NCBI RefSeq assembly: GCF_009725205.1
Contig: NZ_WNZY01000002.1
Location: 62,001 to 126,000 of the forward strand
Direction of reading: 5' to 3'
DNA: 64,000 nt
Source: Paenibacillus timonensis
Lineage (GTDB): Bacteria; Bacillota; Bacilli; Paenibacillales; Paenibacillaceae
Shown: one piece after another, positions 8,147-17,346 of the stretch
How positions within the stretch are numbered: position 1 is the first letter of the stretch
Layout of the letters: every line of letters begins with the position of its first letter
Notes under the pieces: model-generated
What the model was told of the DNA's origin: nothing
What the model saw: only the letters and a program-made list of their open reading frames with translations
Databases searched by the model: none
Translations under genes and position numbers: made by a program

Positions 8147-9469
8147 ATGAAATCTATCGAAGAAGAACGGCAAGAACACCGACCTATCCGCAAAACGGTG
8201 ACTTTCGTCGAAGCCCTTGCCATCGTTGTCGGCGTCATTATCGGATCGGGGATTTTCCTGAAACCGGGGATCGTGTTAACCCATGCCGGATCTCCCTGGA
8301 TGAGTCTGTTGGCTTGGGTGACGGGGGGCATTATCACGTTGGCTTCGGCTTTATCCGTCGCCGAAATCGCCTCCGCGATTCCCAAATCCGGCGGTTTGTA
8401 TACGTATCTTGGCGAGCTATACGGTAATATGGTGGGCTTCTTGCTGGGGTGGGTGCAAACGGTGATTTCCTATCCTGCGTCCGTGGCGGCCTTAGCCATC
8501 GCGTTCGCCTCGTATTCCGGGTATTTTATCCCGATGAACGGGTTCGAGCAAAAGCTGCTTGCCGTGGCAATCCTTGCTTTTATCCTAGCGATGAACGTGG
8601 TCTCCACCAAATATGGCGGCGTCATTCAAACGCTGGCTACGGTTGGCAAATTGATCCCGATCGTCGGCATCATCGGCTTTGGCCTGTTCACCGGCTCGTC
8701 GCCAGGATTCTCGGGGGTGCATGGGGCTGCTACTGGCGCGGGCTTTGGCGTAGCAGTTTTGGGGACGTTGTGGGCATACGACGGCTGGATCGGCGTGACC
8801 AACATGGCGGGCGAAATCAAAAATCCGGCAAAAACGCTGCCCAAAGTGATCTCCATCGGCGTGATTTTCGTTATCTGCGTGTATGTGTTGGTTAACCTGG
8901 CGATATTTCAAATCTTGCCTTATGACGCGATCGTCAGCTCCAAAGCTCCCGGCGCGGATGCGGCCGAAGCGTTGTTCGGCAGCGGCGGGGGAATGTTCAT
9001 CACCGTGGGGATCATCGTCTCCGTGCTTGGCGCGCTAAACGGATACCTGATGACGGCGGCGCGGGTTCCGCAGGCTATGGGCGAGAAAGGAGAAATTCCT
9101 TTTTCCGCGGTGTTCCGCAAAATCCATCCGAAGTTTCAGACGCCGGCCAATGCGTTGATTTTTCAAGGGGTGTTGGCAGTCATTTATATCTTCTCGGGGA
9201 CGTTTGATACGTTAACCGACCTGCTGATTTTCGTGTTGTGGATCTTCTTTACGATGGGGGTGTTCGGCGTGTTTCTGCTGCGAAGAAACGCAGCCTCTCC
9301 AAAAGGGCAGTATCGCGTGCCGCTGTTCCCCTTGACGCCGCTGGTCGGTATCGTAGGCGGGGTATACATTCTGGGAAGCACCATCATCAGCAGCCCGATC
9401 CAATCCTTGATCGGGATCGGGATCACGCTGATCGGACTGCCGATCTATTCCTATATGAAGCGGAAATAG
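8147..9469 (+). CDS. APC-family amino acid permease/exchanger (SteT/LAT-like)
   Basis: This 440-residue membrane protein has twelve hydrophobic segments. The first carries VGVIIGSGIFLKPG, the APC-family unwound-helix motif GSGIF that binds the substrate amino group. The length and internal motifs (AIPKSGGLYTYLGELYG near residues 79-95) fit LAT-like exchangers such as B. subtilis SteT (serine/threonine exchange). Specificity cannot be read from sequence. The gene has its own promoter and no operon partner. A ribosome site, AAGGAATTGAG, lies at somewhat long spacing. Confidence 0.85.
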   Translation: MKSIEEERQEHRPIRKTVTFVEALAIVVGVIIGSGIFLKPGIVLTHAGSPWMSLLAWVTGGIITLASALSVAEIASAIPKSGGLYTYLGELYGNMVGFLLGWVQTVISYPASVAALAIAFASYSGYFIPMNGFEQKLLAVAILAFILAMNVVSTKYGGVIQTLATVGKLIPIVGIIGFGLFTGSSPGFSGVHGAATGAGFGVAVLGTLWAYDGWIGVTNMAGEIKNPAKTLPKVISIGVIFVICVYVLVNLAIFQILPYDAIVSSKAPGADAAEALFGSGGGMFITVGIIVSVLGALNGYLMTAARVPQAMGEKGEIPFSAVFRKIHPKFQTPANALIFQGVLAVIYIFSGTFDTLTDLLIFVLWIFFTMGVFGVFLLRRNAASPKGQYRVPLFPLTPLVGIVGGVYILGSTIISSPIQSLIGIGITLIGLPIYSYMKRK

Positions 9470-9501
9470 GCGGTTCGCTAGACGAAAACAGGCTTGCCGA
9501 T

Positions 9502-9530
9502 GGGCGCCGGCTTAATGACCGGCGCCCGTT
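9502..9530. terminator. GC-rich hairpin at the end of two convergent genes
   Basis: A nine-base stem GGGCGCCGG/CCGGCGCCC encloses CTTAATGA, which contains the stop codon of the acetyltransferase on the minus strand. No clear T-run follows, so termination is likely but not certain. Confidence 0.45.
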
Positions 9531-10012
9531 ATGTATTGATAGAAATGGACGTCCCACCATTTCCCGAATTTGCGTCCCACTTCTTTGAAACAACCGATGT
9601 ATTCAAAGCCGAACTTCTCGTGCAGCTTGCGGCTGGCTTCGTTGCCGCCGACCACCCCGCTGATGACGGTGTGATAGCCAAGCGCTGCTGCGCGTTGCAA
9701 AATGTCGGCGGTTAGGGCGGAGCCGATGCCTTGGCCGCGGACCTCGGCGGCGAGATACACCGAAAGCTCGGCCGAATGGGCATATGCCGGTTTCGCCCGG
9801 AACGGGCTCAGGCTGCAATAGCCGACTACTTCCCCTTGCACCGTCGCCACGATCAGCGGAAACCGCCCGCCGTGGTTGTCGAACCAGACCCTCCGTTGCT
9901 TTAGCGTCTGTGCTTCCAAGTCAAACGTGGCCGCGGAGTTCAGCACCGACTCGTTATAAATGGCCAGTAGGTCCGGCAAATCCTCCAGTACAGCCTCTCT
10001 GATTTCGGTCAC
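9512..10012 (-). CDS. GNAT-family N-acetyltransferase (PAT-like)
   Basis: This 166-residue protein shows the GNAT core: the acetyl-CoA pyrophosphate loop is VRGQGIGSALTADIL near residues 91-105, and GNEASRKLHEKFGFEYIGCF is the following motif B region. The N-terminus (MTEIREAVLEDLPDLLAIYNE) and length match the phosphinothricin/methionine-sulfone acetyltransferase branch. Family members acetylate free amino groups of small molecules; the physiological substrate here is unknown. It stands alone. Confidence 0.85.
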   Translation of the reverse strand: MTEIREAVLEDLPDLLAIYNESVLNSAATFDLEAQTLKQRRVWFDNHGGRFPLIVATVQGEVVGYCSLSPFRAKPAYAHSAELSVYLAAEVRGQGIGSALTADILQRAAALGYHTVISGVVGGNEASRKLHEKFGFEYIGCFKEVGRKFGKWWDVHFYQYITGAGH

Positions 10013-10175
10013 AATCTTCTTCCCCCTCGGTTAACATCGATCTTATCGATTGGAAGGACATTACTCTGTCCCGTCCCGAGACCATCATATCACCGGCATT
10101 AGTGGAGTTACAATTACCTTAATACAGGTCAGGTCTGCAGGCTTGGAGGGCAGTTGAACGGATGAACATGGTCAT

Positions 10176-10365
10176 TTGAATAATAGCAATAGTGCAGTTA
10201 TTTTTTTGCATGATGTTGTTTGAGAGGAAATAGTAGCTAAAGTGCAGTTATTTTGGAGCAAAAAGTGGATACAGGGTAAATCAGGGCAAATAACTGCATT
10301 GACGCAGTTATTTACCCTGATTTGCTAGAAACCCGACTAGATAGATGTATTATTGCAGTTATTCA
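10176..10365. repeat. Intergenic GCAGTTATT repeat block with long inverted repeat
   Basis: The 393-bp gap between the acetyltransferase and nuclease-like genes holds no gene. It contains five copies of a (T)GCAGTTATT motif: direct copies near 10193, 10243 (exactly 50 bp later), 10304 and 10354, and an inverted copy at 10289-10298. Around the middle pair lies a 22-base inverted repeat, 10276-10297 with 10304-10325, with a six-base loop and only two G-T mismatches. This could fold as a long hairpin in RNA or single-stranded DNA. Confidence 0.75.
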
Positions 10366-10405
10366 ATCCCCGCCTCTGGATCTTCTTTCTCCAAGAGGAC
10401 TCGAC

Positions 10406-11086
10406 TTACAGCATTTGTAACGCACCTCTTTGGAGTTCATACCTAACAGCACGCTTTCCTTCAGAGCCGAAGGCAGGGTTTAGCAAACCCTTGTTGCACA
10501 TGAATTGTAGCGTACGGACGGCGGTCCGATGGGTAAGGGACAGGTGGGTCTCTACGTCCACGGGACGCAGCGGCCGGGCCAGCATGCATGCAAGTCGCAA
10601 GATCTCCCGTTCTTGGATCGATTGAGCATCCGCTGGGGAATTCGCCGGCAAATACCGATTGAGCACCATGCGCAGCAAGGTGATGCACAATTCCGGCCGG
10701 TTCGCGACGTCATCGTAGGCGAAACAAATCACCTGAAACCCCATCGCGGTCAGAAAAGTTTCCCGATTTAGCTCGTTGCAGTATTTTTGCCTGTCCATGT
10801 CCCTGACGTGCGGACCAAACCCTTTGATCTCGATGACCAGCTTCACGGGTCCAGCCAACCATACGAAATCGCAAAAATAAGAGTGCCCTCGCCAATCTAC
10901 AACCTCATACTCCGGATGCAGGCGATCGAAATTCCCTTGCACCTCCCACCAAACTTTCCGGCAGAATAACTTCTCCGCCTCCCGGTGACCGCGCTCCAGA
11001 CGCCCTCTGCGCTCTCCCGTCCTCGACTGTAGATGCGCCTGCATAAATACGGCATGAGCTTGTTCAAACGCCATCTCTGAAACCAT
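10406..11086 (-). CDS. PD-(D/E)XK-like nuclease fold plus winged-helix protein, function unknown
   Basis: I do not recognise a named gene. The 226-residue protein has a central motif resembling Vsr/DUF559-type endonucleases: YFCDFVW (Asp near residue 73), then LVIEIKGFG about ten residues later, giving D-x(n)-E-x-K, and a later GFQVICFAYDD strand. The last ~70 residues (QEREILRLACMLARPLRPVDVE, then SLTHRTAVRTLQFMCNKGLL) look like a winged helix-turn-helix. The ATG has GGAGGG eight bases upstream. A site-specific nuclease or a nuclease-derived DNA-binding protein are both possible. No methyltransferase or other defence gene is adjacent. Confidence 0.6.
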   Translation of the reverse strand: MVSEMAFEQAHAVFMQAHLQSRTGERRGRLERGHREAEKLFCRKVWWEVQGNFDRLHPEYEVVDWRGHSYFCDFVWLAGPVKLVIEIKGFGPHVRDMDRQKYCNELNRETFLTAMGFQVICFAYDDVANRPELCITLLRMVLNRYLPANSPADAQSIQEREILRLACMLARPLRPVDVETHLSLTHRTAVRTLQFMCNKGLLNPAFGSEGKRAVRYELQRGALQML

Positions 11087-11100
11087 GGACCCATCCCTCC

Positions 11101-11148
11101 CGAAAAATAAGAAAACGCCCCGGCTCCAAATGCATGGATCGGGACGTT
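11101..11148 (-). terminator. Probable terminator of the cyclase gene
   Basis: On the minus strand AACGTCCCGATCC pairs imperfectly with GGAGCCGGGGCGTT and is followed by TTCTTATTTTT. It lies downstream of the 11354-13297 gene and just before the next gene. Confidence 0.5.
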
Positions 11149-11353
11149 CTTCGTCTTAGGTCCATTATACATCGCGTGATGCGGTTTGAACATATCGCAG
11201 AACAGCTACCGGAAACTATTGGCAAAACTAGAAGTCTCCCCGATCGACGTCGTGGACCATGCGGTCGTAAGGTCGGGGGGACGACACCGGATCCCCAGCG
11301 GATCGCGGCCTGAACGTCCCGGTGCTCCGCAAAATAACAGGAGCGGCGGGATG

Positions 11354-13297
11354 TCAGCCGATCGGATCATCCGCCGATTCGTCCCCGTATTTTTTCGCAT
11401 AATGCGAGAGCGCCAGAAGCGGCCAGATATACCGGTAACTATGATAGTGAACGTAAAAATACCCCGGCAGCCCGGCCCCGGTCGGATAGGAGGCGGGCCA
11501 GCCGTCTTCGTGCAGCAGTTCGATCAGACGGGCGGAGCCGCGTTCGATTTCGGGCGTTGGCCGGTCGTGCACCGCGATCAGCGCGTCCAGCGCCCACGCC
11601 GTCTGTGAGGGCGTGCTGGCGCGGAGCGGCACGTACCGCTTCGCTTGATCGCTGCGGCAGGATTCCCCCCAGCCGCCGTCGGCGTTTTGGATATTTCGCA
11701 GCCAATCGGCGCTTTTCGCGATGGACGGATGGTCGGCGGGCATGCCTACCGCCATTAATCCCGTTAATGCCGCCCAGGTACCGTAAATGTAGCAGATCCC
11801 CCATCGACCGTACCAGGACCCGTCCTCCTGTTGATGGCTTAGCAGCCAGTCTGCCCCACGCGCGACCCAATCGTGACGTACGCCCAACTTGGCGAAATTC
11901 CCCAGGTACTCCAGCGTCCGGCCGGTCAGGTCCGCTTCCGATGGATCGGTCGCCGCCGATTTCGCCCCTTCGATGGCCAGCCAGGTAAGCATGACCTTAT
12001 CGGTATTTTTTTCGAAAGCCGGCCAGCCGCCGTCGGCGTTTTGCATCGACCAGACCCAATTCAGCCCGCGGTTCCACGCGTCGAGGGTAGCGGGATCGTC
12101 AGCGTGCAAGGCGTGGAGGGCGCGCAGGACGGCCGTGGTGTCGTCGACGTCGGGGACGAATGTATTCGTCTCCGAGAACCCCCAACCCCCGGGCACGGTA
12201 CCTGGATTATGAATCTGCCAATCCCCCGGTTTACGATGCTGACGTTCCCTTAAATAATCGGCAGCCCGTCGAACGGCCGGATGGGAAGGCGGGCCGCCGG
12301 CTTCCTGCAAGGCATGGGAGATCAGCGCGGTATCCCAGACCGTGGAAGGGGAGTTCTGGATCGTGACATAGCCGCTTTCGCCAAGGCCACCGCCGTCCAC
12401 CGTAAACTTCATATTAGCTAAACCTTCGACGGCACGCTGGATGACCTTATGCTGCGTTTCATAACCAAGCGCCAGCAAAGCGAAGACCATCAGCACCGTG
12501 CAGCTGGCATAGGTGTAAAGCGTCCCGTCGCTTTCGATCCTTTCGAGCAAATATTGCTCGGCTTTATGGATCGCGGCCTGACGAATGCGCCGCGGCGTAC
12601 CGACCAAATGGCCTAACGCCGATTGGAACTGCTCAAGCGGTTCCCGGCTCTCGCGGGACTGCGTCAGCGCCTCTTCTTCCGGACCGCGGTCGTCTGAGAA
12701 CAGCTCGCTCAAATCGGGCGTCCGCACGGACCTGGCACGGAAATTCCGCTCGGCCATGATCAGTAGCGGAACGAGATGAACCCGCGAGTAACCGGAGAAA
12801 TCATAGAAGTTCAGCGGAAAAGCCTCGGGTAACAGCAGGATTTCAATCGGAATCAGCGACAAGGACGAGGGCCAGGCCCTCTGTCCAGTGGCTGCCAGGA
12901 TTGCTTTTGTAAGCAGGCTCTTCGCCTGTCCGATGCCGCCGCGTTCCAGGATGTACCGCTTCGCCCTTTGCAGCGCTTCGTCTTCCGGTCGGCTGAACCC
13001 GGAGAATAGCAGGGCGTAATACGCCTCAACCGTGGCGGACAGATGGCCATCGCCGTCGTCTCGGTACCATCGCCAGCAACCTTCCGGCTGCTGGGCGGCC
13101 AAGATGCGGTCATGCAACTGCCGGATCAGCTCCTCCCGGTCCGCATTTAACGTGCGAAAGAGGATAATCGTGCATGCATCAAGGGTAATGCCGTTTTCGA
13201 AGCAAAACCGCCAAGCGCCATCCGCTTCCTGCCGCTGAATCAATTCCCCGGATAATCGGTGAATCTCCCTCCTTATATCGGCGATGTTGTACGCCAT
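11354..13297 (-). CDS. Squalene-hopene cyclase / tetraprenyl-beta-curcumene cyclase family
   Basis: This class II terpene cyclase has 647 residues, full length for the family. The proton-donating DxDD motif is PDVDDTTAV near residue 383. Several QW repeats are visible, including QNADGGWPAFEKN, EDGSWYGRWG and QNADGGWGES. Members protonate a linear or part-cyclised polyprene and fold it into pentacycles (hopene) or tetracycles (sporulenol). The B. subtilis relative SqhC uses tetraprenyl-beta-curcumene. A YtpB-like synthase at 47717 makes the sesquarterpene reading attractive, but squalene cannot be excluded. It is divergent from the AlaX-like gene. Confidence 0.88.
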   Translation of the reverse strand: MAYNIADIRREIHRLSGELIQRQEADGAWRFCFENGITLDACTIILFRTLNADREELIRQLHDRILAAQQPEGCWRWYRDDGDGHLSATVEAYYALLFSGFSRPEDEALQRAKRYILERGGIGQAKSLLTKAILAATGQRAWPSSLSLIPIEILLLPEAFPLNFYDFSGYSRVHLVPLLIMAERNFRARSVRTPDLSELFSDDRGPEEEALTQSRESREPLEQFQSALGHLVGTPRRIRQAAIHKAEQYLLERIESDGTLYTYASCTVLMVFALLALGYETQHKVIQRAVEGLANMKFTVDGGGLGESGYVTIQNSPSTVWDTALISHALQEAGGPPSHPAVRRAADYLRERQHRKPGDWQIHNPGTVPGGWGFSETNTFVPDVDDTTAVLRALHALHADDPATLDAWNRGLNWVWSMQNADGGWPAFEKNTDKVMLTWLAIEGAKSAATDPSEADLTGRTLEYLGNFAKLGVRHDWVARGADWLLSHQQEDGSWYGRWGICYIYGTWAALTGLMAVGMPADHPSIAKSADWLRNIQNADGGWGESCRSDQAKRYVPLRASTPSQTAWALDALIAVHDRPTPEIERGSARLIELLHEDGWPASYPTGAGLPGYFYVHYHSYRYIWPLLALSHYAKKYGDESADDPIG

Positions 13298-13465
13298 CCT
13301 TGCTCCCTCCTTGTCATCGTCATCCCATTATATGAGAGGAGGAAGAGAGCCATGTGCGGCAACTCAGTAACGATGGTGCGAAGTACCCCCGAGTTCAGGT
13401 ATAGTAAAGGGAAGAATGGACTTCTACTGAGATCAAGGAACGATACAAAGAGAGGGAAATTAGCA

Positions 13466-14632
13466 ATGACGACAAGACTCTATTTTGACGATGCTTATTT
13501 GACCTGTTGGACAACCCGCGTCAAAGGCAAGCTGGAACGGGAGGACGGTGTTTACGTCGTGTTGGAGGAAAGCGCCTTTTATCCGCACGGGGGAGGGCAG
13601 CCGAACGATACGGGGCGAATTGAAGGCATTCCCGTACTGGACGTGATCCGTGAAGGCGATGAAGTGCTGCATAAGGTAGAGCGATTCCCGGGAGAGGGGC
13701 AGGTCCGCTGTGAAATCGACTGGGACCGCCGGTTTGATCACATGCAGCAGCATAGCGGGCAACACCTGTTGTCGGCCGTATGCTTAGAGCATGGGGCGAT
13801 GACGCTAAGCTTCCATCTCGGCGAGGACTACTGCACGATTGACGTAGATCGGACGGAGGTATCGACAGAGCAGCTTGCTGCCATCGAACACGAGGCGAAC
13901 CGTCATATCTATATGAATCATAAGATTTCTGGCTACTTTGTCACTGAAGAAGAAGCCTCGCGGCTGCCTCTGGTAAAACCGCCGAAGGCGGTAGACCGCG
14001 TCCGTATCGTCGAGATGGAGGGCGTGGAATACAACGGTTGCGGAGGAACGCACGTCGCGGCGACCGGCGCGATCGGGATGATTAAGCTGCTGAAGACCGA
14101 GAAGCAGAAGGGCCATGTACGGATCTTTTTCAAATGCGGGTACCGGGCTTTAAACGAGTTTCGGGAGCAGCAACAAGTGCTTGGGGCGGTGACCTCCAGA
14201 TTGAAAACAGGCCGGGACGGCATCCTGGAGCGTCTGGACAAATGGGAGGACGAGCAGAAGGGGCTGCAATCCGAATTGGACGCATTACAAGAAGCTATGG
14301 ACGAGATTACGGTAGGCCAGCTGTTGGCCAAGCAGGAAGTCGGGCGGATCGCTCACATTTTTGCAGACAAGACGTTAAGAGAGCTGCAGAACCTGGCGCA
14401 GAAGCTCACCGCGCAATGTGACGCGGCAGTGTTGCTGGCGACCGAATCCGAGCACAAGGTGGTGCTGGCTCAAAACGGCAGCCATTCGGTGTCCTGTGGC
14501 GCATTCTTCAAGGAGCATCTGGCCGCATATGGCGGAAAAGGCGGCGGCAGCGACAAGCTGGCGCAGGCCGGCTTCGGTAGTCGGCCCGAGGCGCTGGCTT
14601 TTTACGAGTTTGCCAGACAAGCGTTGTTATAG
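13466..14632 (+). CDS. Alanyl-tRNA editing protein, AlaX-L type with DHHA1 domain
   Basis: The start is placed at 13466 (MTTRLYFDDAYLTCW), with GAGAGGG upstream; the frame is open earlier but that part is unlike the family. The protein has 388 residues. It carries the zinc-binding editing motifs HMQQHSGQHLL (HxxxH) and NGCGGTHVA (CxxxH), a coiled-coil linker at about residues 235-295, and a C-terminal DHHA1 domain ending GGKGGGSDKLAQAGF. Family function: trans-hydrolysis of Ser-tRNA(Ala) and Gly-tRNA(Ala), preventing mistranslation of alanine codons. It stands alone, divergent from the terpene cyclase. Confidence 0.88.
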   Translation: MTTRLYFDDAYLTCWTTRVKGKLEREDGVYVVLEESAFYPHGGGQPNDTGRIEGIPVLDVIREGDEVLHKVERFPGEGQVRCEIDWDRRFDHMQQHSGQHLLSAVCLEHGAMTLSFHLGEDYCTIDVDRTEVSTEQLAAIEHEANRHIYMNHKISGYFVTEEEASRLPLVKPPKAVDRVRIVEMEGVEYNGCGGTHVAATGAIGMIKLLKTEKQKGHVRIFFKCGYRALNEFREQQQVLGAVTSRLKTGRDGILERLDKWEDEQKGLQSELDALQEAMDEITVGQLLAKQEVGRIAHIFADKTLRELQNLAQKLTAQCDAAVLLATESEHKVVLAQNGSHSVSCGAFFKEHLAAYGGKGGGSDKLAQAGFGSRPEALAFYEFARQALL

Positions 14633-14684
14633 GGAGAATTGCCGCTGTCAGTGCGGGAACTCTCGTATTAGTCCGATAAAACGA

Positions 14685-14717
14685 TGAGCCGCTGGAGACA
14701 GCGGTTCATTTTTCCGC
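14685..14717. terminator. Terminator between convergent genes
   Basis: A ten-base stem TGAGCCGCTG/CAGCGGTTCA with a GAGA loop precedes five T residues on the plus strand. Confidence 0.75.
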
Positions 14718-14752
14718 GTACGAATGCTTGAAAATACCTGGAGGGATTCCTG

Positions 14753-15970
14753 CTACCTCGGCGCCGTCATTCGCGGCTTCGGTCTCGCATACAACTTCAG
14801 CCGGACCCACATCGTATTGATCAGCAGCAGTATGCCGGAGATGACGAACAGGCCTTCGATGCCGATATACCCGGCGAGGAACCCGCCGATCAGCGAGCCC
14901 ATCATGTTGCCGAGAGCCAGTGTGCTGCTGTTAAAACCGAACGCCCGGCTCTCCATGCCGTCCGGGGTGTAGTACCGGATCAGCGCATTGACGCTTGGCA
15001 ACAGCCCCCCCATGAATACGCCCATCAAAAACCGAACGGCGATCAGCTGCCACACCGTTTGCACGAACGCTTGCGGGATCAGCGTGGCCGCCGCTCCAAT
15101 GAGACAAAAGGTCAGGATTCGGTGAGCCCCCAGCTTATCGCTGACCTTGCCGAGAACCGGCGAGGTAATCATATTCGAAATACCCGTCACGGCGCTGACA
15201 AAACCGGCCCAGAACGCCACGTCGGCGGTCTGTCCGTGCAGCTTCTCCACGTATAAAGGCAGCAGCGACATCGGGCTCAGCATCGCGAATTGCAGCAGGA
15301 ACGTCACGGCGAACAACGCGGTCAGCTGAGGCGTTTTGTTCAACTCCAGGAAGCCCTGCAGCACGGAAGGCTGCGGCGTATGCGACGCTTCCTCGCGGTC
15401 GAACTTCTCGCGCACGAACAGAAGTGCCAGTAAGGAGGCGATAAATAACAGCACCCCGGTAATGTAAAAAATCGGCCGAAACCCAATCCACTCCGCCATC
15501 AATCCGCCGATCAAGGGCCCCAGAATTGTACCGGCCACGGTGCCGGACTGAATCGTACCCATCGCGAAGCCCATTCGCTCCTTCGGCGCCGTGCCTGAGA
15601 TCAGCGCCACGGAGGCCGGATTAAAGCCGGAGATGGTCCCGTTCAGCAATCGTAAGCCGAGCAGATGCCAAGGTTGCGTAGCGAAGCCCATCAACGTAAT
15701 GACGATGGCCATGCCGAAGCCGGAGCGCAGCAACATGATCTTACGACCGTATTTGTCGGCAAGCTTTCCCCAGATGGGCTGAAAAATAAACGAAGTCGCG
15801 AAATTGGCGGCAAAAATCATCCCGGCCCACATTCCGATCGCATGCTCTCCCTGCACGTGCAAATCCCGCGCTAGATACAGCGAGAGAAACGGCGTGATCA
15901 TCGTCATCCCGGCATTGACCAGAAATTGTCCGAACCAAAGCACAATGAGATTGACCTTCCAGGTGTTCAA
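14753..15970 (-). CDS. MFS transporter, DHA1 drug-exporter type
   Basis: This 405-residue protein has twelve predicted membrane helices. The MFS loop 2-3 signature is GKLADKYGRKIML near residues 63-75, and a helix-5 motif C-like stretch GTILGPLIGGLMAEW points to a drug/H+ antiporter. The two halves are joined by a loop near residues 190-205. Family members export diverse lipophilic compounds using the proton gradient; the substrate here is unknown. No regulator is adjacent. Confidence 0.82.
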   Translation of the reverse strand: MNTWKVNLIVLWFGQFLVNAGMTMITPFLSLYLARDLHVQGEHAIGMWAGMIFAANFATSFIFQPIWGKLADKYGRKIMLLRSGFGMAIVITLMGFATQPWHLLGLRLLNGTISGFNPASVALISGTAPKERMGFAMGTIQSGTVAGTILGPLIGGLMAEWIGFRPIFYITGVLLFIASLLALLFVREKFDREEASHTPQPSVLQGFLELNKTPQLTALFAVTFLLQFAMLSPMSLLPLYVEKLHGQTADVAFWAGFVSAVTGISNMITSPVLGKVSDKLGAHRILTFCLIGAAATLIPQAFVQTVWQLIAVRFLMGVFMGGLLPSVNALIRYYTPDGMESRAFGFNSSTLALGNMMGSLIGGFLAGYIGIEGLFVISGILLLINTMWVRLKLYARPKPRMTAPR

Positions 15971-16125
15971 TGTGCTTTCACTTCCTTTCGCAGGGTCTAA
16001 GGATGCATCTCACTTCACAAAGTGATCCTAGTATATCACTATTGGAAAAGCTTGGTCTGAGGCATTCTTCATGGCATCTTCATTCGATTGTCATAGGTTC
16101 GCCATGCGTTTGGCCGTTGTGATAG

Positions 16126-16154
16126 TTGTTACTTACTTTTAAGTAGGGCATAAT
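16126..16154 (+). promoter_or_regulatory. Promoter of the hemEHY operon
   Basis: TTGTTA at 16126-16131 and CATAAT at 16149-16154 are 17 bp apart. A partial dyad TACTT-N6-AAGTA lies in the spacer and might be an operator. Confidence 0.5.
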
Positions 16155-16228
16155 GTACATTAGAATGTTTATAGTGTAGCTATGATTTTTTATCAAAATG
16201 GTTTCTACGAGTATTGGAGGCGTGCGGC

Positions 16229-17290
16229 TTGGTTTACAACGATCGTTTGATCCGGGCTCTGCGGAAGCAAGAGGTGGATCGTCTTCCGGTTTGGTACATG
16301 CGCCAGGCGGGCAGATATGATCCTGATTACCGGAAAATTAAAGAAAAGTACAGCTTATTAGAGATATGCCGACAGCCGGAGCTGGCGGCAGAAATCACCA
16401 TGATGCCCGTCCGCAAGCTTGGTGTGGATGCGGCTATTTTGTATTCCGACATCATGAATCCGGTTGCTTCCCTTGGCGTGGAGTTTGATATTGTCAAAAA
16501 TATCGGGCCAGTTATTGAACAGCCGATTCGGACGCTGGCGGATGTGGAGCGACTGAAGCCGATCGACGTCCATAAGGATTTATCGCATATTTTGGAGACG
16601 ATCGCGATTCTGGATAAGGAGCTTGACGTTCCGCTCATTACTTTTGCCGGCGCGCCGTTTACAATCGCCAGCTATTTGATCGAAGGACGGCCGTCTAAGA
16701 GCTATATCCACACGAAAGCTTTGATGTACGGCGAACCGGAAACCTGGTTTAAGCTTATGGACAAGCTGGGCGATATGGTCATCGCTTATCTGCGAGCCCA
16801 TGTAGAAAGCGGAGGTAAAGCGCTCCAATTGTTTGACAGTTGGGTGGGAGCACTTGCTCCAAATGATTTTCAGCGGTATGTACTCCCGACGATCACCCGT
16901 ATTTTTACCGAACTTCGCGATTTGGATGTACCGAAAATTTATTTTCCCGGCGTAAGCTCAGGAGAGCTGCTTCCGACGTTGACCGATATCGCTGCCGACG
17001 CGGTAGGGCTCGATTGGCGCGTATCCATTGCGGAAGGTCGACGTCGGACGAATGGAAAGTTCGCAATGCAGGGCAACTTGGATCCCTACATTTTGACCGC
17101 GCCGATGGAGGTCATTAAACAGCAGGCTAAAAAAATTGTTGACGACGGCCTAGCGGCCCCGGGATTTGTGTTTAACTTGGGGCACGGCTTGTTTCCTGAG
17201 GCTTCCATCGACAAGCTGCGCGAGCTAACGGAATTCGTACATGCGTATTCCGCCGAAGCAATCCTGCATCAATCAACGCCGCGTGCGTAA
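16229..17290 (+). CDS. hemE: Uroporphyrinogen III decarboxylase
   Basis: HemE removes four carboxyl groups from uroporphyrinogen III to give coproporphyrinogen III in the cytosol. The TTG at 16229 is chosen because GGAGG ends eight bases before it; an earlier in-frame TTG (16214) overlaps that ribosome site. The protein has 353 residues. The N-terminal signature PVWYMRQAGRYDPDYR carries the substrate-binding arginines, and the YSDIMNP and GNLDPYIL motifs hold conserved aspartates. It is the first gene of hemE-hemH-hemY, 56 bp ahead of hemH. Confidence 0.95.
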   Translation: MVYNDRLIRALRKQEVDRLPVWYMRQAGRYDPDYRKIKEKYSLLEICRQPELAAEITMMPVRKLGVDAAILYSDIMNPVASLGVEFDIVKNIGPVIEQPIRTLADVERLKPIDVHKDLSHILETIAILDKELDVPLITFAGAPFTIASYLIEGRPSKSYIHTKALMYGEPETWFKLMDKLGDMVIAYLRAHVESGGKALQLFDSWVGALAPNDFQRYVLPTITRIFTELRDLDVPKIYFPGVSSGELLPTLTDIAADAVGLDWRVSIAEGRRRTNGKFAMQGNLDPYILTAPMEVIKQQAKKIVDDGLAAPGFVFNLGHGLFPEASIDKLRELTEFVHAYSAEAILHQSTPRA

Positions 17291-17346
17291 TGCTAAACCA
17301 CATATATGAGTGCAACTCAATTATCGACTAGAGGTGAACTGGAATC

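Noticed and set aside
9494-9715. 73-residue plus-strand frame downstream of the amino-acid permease
   Set aside because: It lies opposite the acetyltransferase gene, which has full GNAT motifs; no ribosome site was seen.
10176-10365. CRISPR-like array
   Set aside because: Repeat units are only about nine bases, spacing is irregular, one copy is inverted and no cas gene lies nearby.
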